Origin: Melieria omissa
Lineage: Eukaryota > Arthropoda > Insecta > Diptera > Ulidiidae
Assembly: GCA_963971225.1 (NCBI GenBank)
Contig: OZ020269.1
Location: 104,936,486-105,000,485 of the forward strand
Direction: 5' to 3'
DNA: 64,000 nucleotides
Position numbers and translations under genes: made by a program
The notes under the pieces: model-generated
Databases searched by the model: none
Seen by the model: the letters and a program-made list of their open reading frames with translations, nothing else
Told to the model about the DNA's origin: nothing
Shown here: positions 56,838 to 64,000 of the stretch, piece by piece
How the letters are laid out: every line of letters starts with the position of its first letter
Position numbering within the stretch: the first letter of the stretch is position 1

Positions 56838-57898
56838 ATGGCAGCCGTACGCCCACTCAATGATACACTGAGAAAAATCGCCCAAGACGAGCTCAACGAA
56901 GTGGAGAGTCGACTGCCCGAGGATATTGCAGCGCTGCGAGCATGGATTGCCAAGCAGCCACATTTGCGCGCACCTACCGATGATCAGACGCTGGCATCGT
57001 TTCTACGAGGTTGCAAGCACAGCTTGGAGAAGGCCAAATCGAAAATTGATAATTTTTATACAATCAAAACAATGATGCCGGAGTTTTTTGCCAACAACAT
57101 AGTGAACGAACAAAACTTGGCATTCTGCCGAGCGGGGTAAGAAACATTTGAGACATTGTCTTAAAAACATTATTAATGTTGAATCTTTCTTGCACCAATC
57201 GATAACAGCATCTTTATGAACCTGCCAACGCCTTTGGGCGAGGGCGGACCGCGCATACACCTAACCAACTATGCAAACTTCGACTTTAAGAAATATCATT
57301 TGAAGGATCTCTTTCGGTATCAGCTTCTAATAATGCAGATGAGCATACACGATGATGACAATTGCATTGTAAGCGGCCACGTCGAGGTTATCGACTTGTC
57401 CAAGACGACGTTCAGCTTCCTGGCACAACTCGATCCCATTGCAATCAAGAAGCTGGGCGTTCTGGGTGAGAAGGGCCAGCCCATGCGTTTCAAAGGCGTA
57501 CACTTCATTAATGCGCCCAAGGATGCGCACACGATTATTAGTTTCGCACGCAGCCTGATGAGCTCAAAGCTGCAGAAACGCGTAAGTTGTGCAGCGTTTG
57601 TTGATGGAGTTTTTCTTATAATGCAAATTTTCTTATTCAGTTCAATGTGCATAAAACTCTGGAGGACCTGTACAAGCACATACCCAAGCAATATTTGCCC
57701 GTGGAGTATGGCGGCACCAACGGAACTTCAGCGCAAATTCAAGCCGATACCGAGCAGCGGCTGCTGGCAATGGCCGATTACATGAAGCAATGCGACACGT
57801 ACGGCGTGAATGAAAAACTGCGGCCGGGCAATCAAAAAATCGATACGGAGTCAATGTTTGGTATTGCCGGGTCTTTTCGGAAGCTGAACATTGATTAG
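56838..57898 (+). CDS. CRAL-TRIO lipid-transfer protein 6
   Basis: Exons 56838-57136, 57209-57581 and 57641-57898 encode 309 residues. MAAVRPLNDTL aligns with the paralogues' starts. An in-frame ATG at 56622 would add 72 residues without family support, so I reject it. It has LRAWIAKQPHLRAPTDDQTL (Pro for Arg in ARTDDQ), FLRGCKHSLEKAKSKIDNFY, VIDLSKTTFSFLAQLDPIA, HIPKQYLPVEYGGTNGT and the tail IAGSFRKLNID (Ala for Asp). Introns keep the family positions. Ligand unknown, cytosolic. Confidence 0.93.
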
Positions 57899-58498
57899 AG
57901 GCGTAAAGGGAGTCGAAGGCAGCGTGTGATTAGCTATCAAAAAATACTAACATTATTGTGATAAAGCAAATAAAATACATTAAAAATGACATAAATCAAA
58001 TTAAAGACGTCATCAAGTCCGAAAGTAATTGGAGGCACACAGCAAGTACTAAAGAGCTGCACAAAAGCTTCTATTGGGCACACTTCACTACTGCACAGTA
58101 CTGTCAAGTACTGTACTTCAGTGTCGCGGTGACAGCAAATTCAAATGTTCAATAGTTCTATTCTGCAACAAAGCAAGCACTGCATCATTCGAAAACCTTT
58201 TCGCTACAGCAGCGAGGGTTCTTATGTTCTATTGTGAAGCAAAACATCAAAACAGAAAGCAATAATGAGGTTAAGTAACGGTAAATCACAGCAAGCACAC
58301 CGAGTGAAGTAGAACTTCTACTTCACACCGAGTGAAACAGACTTAAATAAATATCAAAAAAACATGTTTTAAACCTGCGTTTTTTTTAACATTACTGTTG
58401 TTGTAATGCTTGAAATTCAGCCCAGATTCCATACAGAATATCAAAAACAAACATGAGCTACTCCGATCGTGCTAACCAAAACACCGCATGCTTGAAAA

Positions 58499-58700
58499 TG
58501 TTCTACTTCAGTGCTTCACTTCAGTCTTGTTCTACTTCAGTGTTGTTCTACTTCCGTGTTGTTCTGCTTCAGTGTTGTTCTACTTCCGTGTTGTTCCACT
58601 GCAGTATTGTTCTACTTCAGTATTGTTCTACTTCAGTGTTGTTCTACTTCCGTGTTGTTCTACTTCAATGTTGTTCTACTTCAGTGTTGTTCTATACTTC
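58499..58700. repeat. 16-bp minisatellite
   Basis: About twelve units of GTTCTACTTCAGTGTT with substitutions (TTCCGTG, TGCAGTA, TTCAATG). Because 16 is not a multiple of three, each reading frame cycles through the same 16-residue peptide, producing three overlapping open frames of 80-88 codons that are repeat artefacts. Confidence 0.9.
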
Positions 58701-59091
58701 AAGGTGTGGTTTCGTGTAGTATTCGTATGAATATCAACAGCTTTCTTCACTGCAGTGTTGTTTTGTAGTGAAAGTGAAGAAGAGCGACAGTATTTGAAAG
58801 CACAGCGATGGCTTGCAAGTCATTTTTATAGTGCTTGCGCCGCTCTTTAGTAAGTACACAACATTTGCAGGGCAAGTCGTTAGGCACACACAAACAAGCC
58901 TCACGCATACATTGTGCGTAGCGAATAAGAATTCACATTAAGCAAATCTAGTATTACAACGTTACAAACTTTACAATCGCCGTCATTACGCACTGATCAA
59001 GTTGTCGTAATCTTTGATTTAAGCACAAACTACACATTGCTTAATGCGTTCGTTACAAACTAATTCAGGGCTAATGGTAGCTGTAAAGTTG

Positions 59092-59130
59092 TATAAAAAG
59101 CGCACTTGTGCAGCAACTTCACTTCAGTTA
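59092..59130 (+). promoter_or_regulatory. TATA box and initiator of CRAL-TRIO gene 7
   Basis: TATAAAAAG at 59092 and initiator candidates TTCACT (A at 59121) and TCAGTT (A at 59126), 29-34 nt downstream. The leader would be about 32-37 nt. Of the seven CRAL-TRIO genes this is the only one with a clear TATA/Inr, hinting at stronger or tissue-specific expression. Confidence 0.7.
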
Positions 59131-59157
59131 CGCGTTTGAACTACTCGAGCCACGAAA

Positions 59158-60233
59158 ATGGCCACTTTGCGCCCACTGTGCAGCGAGCTGGCCGCAAAAG
59201 CCGCCCTGGAACTGAATGAAAACCCAGAACATATCGACTTCTATTTGACTGCTTTGCGCGATTGGCTACAAACGCAGCCACACTTGCGTGCGCGCACAAC
59301 CGATCAGTTCTTGATTGCGTTTCTGCGAGGATCCAAATACAGTTTGGAGAAGGCCAAACAAAAGTTGGAGAATTTCTATACATACAGAGCCATCTTGCCG
59401 GAATTGTATCGGAATCGTGTGTTGACTGAGCCAAAGTTTGAGGCGATTGTGCGCGAAGGGTGAGTGTTACAGACAAGGAGGCTGAAGGACTAAAATGCCA
59501 AAATGTGTAATTCTCACTTGTTAACATATAGCAGCACATTTTTTCTGCCCGAGCCGATAGTTGTTGATGGGCCAATCGTTGTGTTTGTGCGTCCAAGCCA
59601 CTTCAAGATGGATGCGCATAGCATTTTGGATGTGATGAAAGTGGCCGCCATGATGGTAGACATTTTATTGGAGGAGAACGACAATGCCATTATAGCGGGC
59701 TATATATTTGTTATGGATTTGGGCAGCATACCCAAGACGGTCTTACTGAACTTCGATCCGGACTTTATAAAGAAACTGACCATTTTGGCCAATAAGGCAG
59801 CACCAACACGCATGAAGGGCTTCCATTTCCTGAACGTTCAGCCCATTTTCGAGAAGCTCTTCGGCATGGTGAAGAGTGTCATTAGCAGCAAACTTAAGGA
59901 GAGGGTACGCAATACTTTCCATGTACACAAGAATGATGTTGCTATGTTTGCAATGTGATTTTTCAGTTTTATGTGCATGGCAGCAATTACGAGAGTCTGT
60001 ATGCACATGTTCCACAGCATATTTTGCCCAAAGAGTACGGCGGACAGTGCGATATAAGCAGTGTGCAGGAGCAATGGTGGCTGAAATTAAATAACTACGC
60101 TGATTATCTACAGGACGAGGAGCAGTATGGTCTGGTTGGGGAGCACATCAAATGCGACAAGGTTAAAAGTGCTGTCGAAGAAGTCTTTTGCTTCGGCACA
60201 GAGGGCTCCTTCCGACAATTGGATTTCGATTAA
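59158..60233 (+). CDS. CRAL-TRIO lipid-transfer protein 7, divergent C-terminus
   Basis: Exons 59158-59459, 59532-59904 and 59967-60233 encode 313 residues. It has LRDWLQTQPHLRARTTDQFL, FLRGSKYSLEKAKQKLENFY, MDLGSIPKTVLLNFDPDFI, HVPQHILPKEYGGQC and the tail TEGSFRQLDFD. For exon 2 the acceptor ending ATAG (59531) was preferred over GCAG three bases later because it gives the family's 373-nt exon. Exon 3 is longer than in relatives, with an extra charged/cysteine stretch (HIKCDKVKSAVEEVFCFG), and YGGxNG is changed to YGGQCD. This is the most derived member with a TATA promoter. Ligand unknown. Confidence 0.93.
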
Positions 60234-60290
60234 ATGCTCTCAAGGAATTTAGTATCTTTTAATGTAATACTTAGATAAATACAATAGTGG

Positions 60291-60430
60291 AGTTCACTCT
60301 GTATAGCGTTTTAGATGTAAAGTAGCTATTGTAGCAATTTGTTGCTACAACTGCTTTCGAAAACATTGCGATAATTCAAAAATTGCCATGATAGCAACTT
60401 TACACCTAAAATGCTACGAAGAGTGAGTAC
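60291..60430. mobile_element. Small hairpin MITE
   Basis: The arms AGTTCACTCT...TAGCGTTTTAGATGTAAAG and the inverse TTTACACCTAAAATGCTA...GAGTGAGTAC pair over about 45 nt each with mismatches. About 140 bp, non-coding, just past the stop of CRAL-TRIO gene 7. Confidence 0.65.
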
Positions 60431-60512
60431 CGCTAATTAGTTGAATACTTAGTTTAGCAATCATTATGTTTAACTTTATAATCTCTTATTAAGAATATTT
60501 TGTGGAAAAGTA

Positions 60513-61429
60513 TAGGGTTTTCCAACAAGAGGTGTTATTTTGGTATTCAAAGAAAAATGACATGTTTTGAGATAAATGATCGGATGTTTATTTCATAATA
60601 AAGAGGAAGGTATGCCGTTAATAATGAAAAACAACATCAGCCAAATGGCCACCACGACCACGCTTACAGGACCATATCCTTTTCATGAAATTTTCCATAA
60701 CCAAATCGCAAAGTGGCTGCCCTATGTCCTCGATAGCCTCACGAATTCTATCTTTGAGGTCTTGAATCGACGCTGGGCTGTTGGCGTACACCTTATCTTT
60801 AACGTGGCCCCAAAGGAAGAAGTCGCAAGGTGTTAAATCACAAGATCTCGGTAGCCAATTGTGATCACCTCTTTCAGAGATAACACCCAGAGGACCCAAT
60901 CAGCAAAGACACGACGTTGTTGATGATCGGTCGGCGTGAGTTCTTGTGTTAACTGAACTTTATAAGCCTTAAGACCCAAGTCTTTATGCAAAATACGGTG
61001 TAATGACGTTTTTGAAATGCCCAATTCCAAAGAACGACGAGGAATCGACAAACCTGGGTATTCTTCAACACTTTGGGCTACAGCAGCAATATTCTCAGTT
61101 GTTCTAGAGCGACATGCACGGGTTTTATTCTTCACATCACTAACTTGACCCAACAGCTCGAATTTTTCCACCAATTTCTGTATTGCGGTCCGACAAGGTG
61201 CTTCACGACGACCCAAAAATGCTTTAGTTTTGCGAACTGTGACTGCAAGATTTTCACCATTTTTGTAGTGAATTTTAATGATTTCAATGTGTTGTTGAAG
61301 CGTGCATCGTTCAATTTTTAGTGATGGCGTAGTTTCTACTTGTCAAATGTTAAAGAATAAAAGCTTCAAAAGTGACAGCTCCCGAAATACCGTGTGATTC
61401 AAAATACCACCTCTTGTTGGAAAACCCTA
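60513..61429 (-). mobile_element. Deleted Tc1/mariner-type transposon
   Basis: A 917-bp element with inverted ends TAGGGTTTTCCAACAAGAGG and TA at 60511-60512 and 61430-61431. The minus strand encodes transposase pieces: an N-terminal segment, then 61216-60836 with KLVEKFELLGQVSDVKN, NIAAVAQSVEEYPGLSIPRR and LHRILHKDLGLKAYKVQLTQ, then CDLTPCDFFLWGHVKDKVYA near 60820-60760. The central catalytic region is deleted and frames are shifted. The domain order matches the related element at 17509 but the termini differ. Confidence 0.85.
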
Positions 61430-62593
61430 TATTAAAAATAATGCCCCAGCAAACCAAACGATATAGAAACGATATCGTTAAAGCGAGGATTTTTCTCGTT
61501 TTCGAGTATTGCTAAAGTGTCTAAAATGATATCGAGAACGAGAAAAATTACACTATCACGAAATCACAATTTTTCGTTTGACAAAAAAATATTTCATTTG
61601 ACTTGAAAATATTCAAAATCTTCAAGGCAAAAAATTCAAGCATTATCGATATTATTTCGAGAATTTGTCGCTAAAAATTTATATCGAGAAATTGTTTGTG
61701 ACCCTCATTTGCAATAACTTTAATCACAACGCCATTAATAAAAACAAAAACAAAAAGTGCAACGGCACGGTGCATTGTCAATGTTGAAAACTAATGGCAT
61801 GTTACCATTGCATTAACCCAGAAAACTGTAAACAGACACACCCACGTACCATTGCCAAGCCTCCAATATTATTGTAGTTTGAGACCAGTATTGATCCTCT
61901 AAATTGAGGCCATCCTCTATTGAAAATCTCAAAAGCAATCAGCCAAACTCAGCCGAAATTAGCACTTAATTATTATAAACAATATTGTGGAATTATCACT
62001 CTACTAAATATAACAACAACTTGAAGTACAAGTAGCAAAAAATGCGTCATGACAAATGTTTACATGTTCCTGTCCATTACTACCACACTTGGCAGTTTGG
62101 CAATCGACAAAATGTGCCCCACGTCGCATGTCAAACGCCAGGAACAAGCACTCCGAACTCTATCGCATTGCTAATGCAAACGCTTTTAAGCACTCTGACA
62201 TGCAACAATTGAATGATGACACCGACACCGACAACAACACAGCCCGCTCGATAGTCTCCCATACACATGTGGCGTGGGGTAAGTGCGTTTTATCTCTTAT
62301 CAGAGACAAACATCGACGGGGCAGGAGTCAATGCCGCTAATTTGTTGATCCTACTGAAAGTGTGACATTTTGCGGAATCAGCATAAATGCGTTTAAACAG
62401 CACACGGGGTATACGAATTCAATTTCGTGATGGCCTTAAACAGTTCATGAAGAGCAACGGTGGCATTGAGAACAAACAGCAAATTAAGCAACATACTAAC
62501 AAATCAATTTCAATTGAACATTAGTGAAAAAAGTTGCTGCAGAAAAGCAGCGAAAATCATTGTGTGACAGTTGGAAATTTTCTAAATTTAAAT

Positions 62594-63375
62594 ATGGCCG
62601 ATGATGCAGACGTAAGCACTTCAAAAATCCAATGCAAATGAACAGCAAATTGTCCAGCTTTTACCAATCTCCATCAACAACAGTTTGATTTTAGCAATTG
62701 GGACTTTCCAGTGGACCGCATCTGGATCCGCATACCCACTTGGGATATGGTTGTCAAGATTTGCACCTTTGTGCCCATCATACTGTTCGGGATCTTTGGA
62801 AATTTTGTCATCTTGCGTCTGATTGTACTGAATCGCTCGCTGCGCACGCCAACCAATGTATTTGTGGCCAATATGGCAATGGCCGATCTGCTCACACTGC
62901 TCATCTCGCCCGTAATGTTTATGATTAACGACTTCTATCAGAACTATGAGCTGGGCAGCGTGGGCTGCAAATTGGAGGGTTTTCTCGATGGCGCCTTCCT
63001 AATAACGGCCGTCTTGAACTTGTCTGCTGTTAGCTATGACCGTCTCACGGCAATCGTATTGCCCACCGAAACGCGCCTGACCATGCGTGGAGCGAAAATT
63101 GTTATAGCTCTGACATGGTTGGCGGGCATCCTCATCTCATTGCCGCTGGCCATATATCGCAACTACAGGGTAAGAAATTTGTTGGAATGCGTTCGGGTTA
63201 CAATCCAGTATACACGTGAGGCTGCTTGCAGGTGCGCCAATGGAAAAACTTCAAGGAAATGTATTGCAAGGAGAATCCCGAAATCTTACTCAAATATTGG
63301 TATGTTCTGATAACGGTTATGGTTTGGCTGCCGCTGGGCGTAATGCTAATTTGCTACTCGGCCATATTTTACAAG
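62594..63375 (+). CDS. Class A (rhodopsin-family) peptide-type GPCR, 5' part only
   Basis: Exons 62594-62611, 62684-63169 and 63232-63375, all phase 0, give the first 216 residues. The gene continues past the window. TM1 (GNFVILRLIV, Asn46), TM2 (NMAMADLLTLL, Asp74), TM3 with Cys101 and a DRL instead of DRY motif (SYDRLTAIV, residues 125-127), TM4 (ALTWLAGILI, Trp151), loop-2 Cys180, TM5 (WLPLGVMLICY, Pro203). The N-terminus is short (about 30 residues, FSNWDFPVDRIWIRIPTWD) with no signal peptide. Overall pattern suggests a neuropeptide receptor. I cannot name the ligand. The tiny first exon (MADDAD) ends at donor GTAAGC, and the acceptor at 62683 is the one preserving frame. Confidence 0.85.
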
Positions 63376-64000
63376 GTAAGCATTCCCAGTTAAGTTTTTT
63401 TTTTTTAATTTATGATATACAGTGAAACCGTCTTAAACCGGGTTAGGTACCCTTAGGTACTCAATCCCAATTCAGTACTTCAAAAAGTTACATTTATAGG
63501 TGAGCTACTTAAGGGGGGCACTCCATGAAACGCTCAAAAAAATTACCAATTTTCTTTATTTAACTGTACAAAAAAAGAAAGAGACAGGAACAATCCGTTT
63601 AGAACATCTGTAGGTATTAGTTAAAAGTTAAAAAAAAGTTATATATAAAAAAACAATTAAAAATGGCAAACATATTGAACATCTTCCGAGGCTTGGTTTA
63701 ATAAAAAGACGTCTTCCCGTCCACACGATGCCGCCCGAAGTTAAAGTCTGAAACAAATTATATATCAAACTAATCAGCAGGCTTCTCGCAAGTGCGTGAA
63801 TCTCAAAAACTATAAGAATTTTCAAAATTGAGCAACAAAGCCATATGAACTACAAAAAAGTTCGTTTTTTCTTACTTGTTTTTATTAAAAAAAATTTTTT
63901 TTTAATAGATTTCAGAGGTTCATGCACTTCTCTGTTCAATATCCTACAAAACGAGTATATATTCGGGTAGATCGGTTCAGTAGTTTTTTTTTTATCATGT
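63376..64000 (+). other. Third intron of the GPCR gene, cut by the window edge
   Basis: Starts with donor GTAAGC. A/T-rich with poly-T runs at 63398-63407 and near 63980. No further transmembrane exon is visible before the edge. Confidence 0.6.

Larger units (their letters stand above)
57899..59157. other. Intergenic region between CRAL-TRIO genes 6 and 7
   Basis: Contains the 16-bp minisatellite at 58499-58700, and CTTCAGT-type variants outside it (58095-58130, 58500-58530, 58745-58760). The promoter of gene 7 lies at its right end. No other gene. Confidence 0.6.
60234..62593. other. Intergenic region between CRAL-TRIO gene 7 and the GPCR
   Basis: Contains a small hairpin MITE (60291-60430) and the deleted Tc1/mariner-type element (60513-61429). 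The remainder, 61430-62593, is AT-rich with CGATATCGTT/AACGATATCG-type short palindromes near 61455-61540 and no recognised gene. The GPCR 5' UTR probably lies just before 62594. Confidence 0.6.

Noticed and set aside
58453..58768. Three overlapping 80-88 codon frames rich in Cys/Ser/Leu/Phe
   Set aside because: All are translations of a 16-bp minisatellite in different frames.
60576..60836. 86-codon plus-strand frame
   Set aside because: It is antisense to the transposase C-terminus of the element at 60513-61429.

Overview
The window is nuclear DNA of a higher fly (Brachycera; the true fruit flies, Tephritidae, are the likeliest source). Evidence: spliced genes with GT-AG introns, fly-type core promoters (TATA or Inr/MTE/DPE), fly-like eukaryotic tRNAs, and dense AT-rich intergenic DNA full of small terminal-inverted-repeat transposons. 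There is no prokaryotic signal, CRISPR array or operon.

Layout. 0-16 kb: a single-exon, very basic C-type lysozyme (417-842), two plus-strand tRNA-Asp genes, then the multiple wing hairs homologue mwh (coding 7931-16065). One 5.1-kb mwh intron carries two tRNA-Glu genes in opposite orientation, a minus-strand tRNA-Asp, two back-to-back MITE-like elements, an AT-rich repeat and a dead mariner. 16-23 kb: intergenic DNA with MITEs, a deleted Tc1/mariner-type copy, a LINE remnant and a probable 5' UTR exon. 23-60 kb: a dispersed cluster of seven complete CRAL-TRIO (alpha-tocopherol-transfer/CRALBP-like) genes with the same three-exon plan, plus a broken fragment of an eighth. A mitochondrial aldehyde dehydrogenase (minus, 31081-35098) and a theta-class glutathione S-transferase (minus, 51827-52717) lie among them. 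36-45 kb is gene-poor and contains a 1.2-kb foldback, a Harbinger-type MITE and a three-layer nest: a DD37E-type Tc1/mariner element inside an hAT-like element inside a LINE remnant. 60-64 kb: another deleted Tc1/mariner-type element and the first exons of a rhodopsin-family peptide-type GPCR running off the right edge.

How genes relate. The CRAL-TRIO genes are tandem duplicates: intron 1 is always phase 2 after a Gly codon, intron 2 always phase 0 after exon 2, exon 2 is exactly 373 nt in six of seven genes, and all end in a GSFRxLxxD-type tail. They probably bind small hydrophobic ligands such as retinoids, tocopherols or other lipids. The enclosed ALDH and GST act on reactive aldehydes and lipophilic electrophiles, so a shared lipid/xenobiotic theme is possible but is inference only. 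Lysozyme beside mwh matches, from memory, the 61F neighbourhood of Drosophila.
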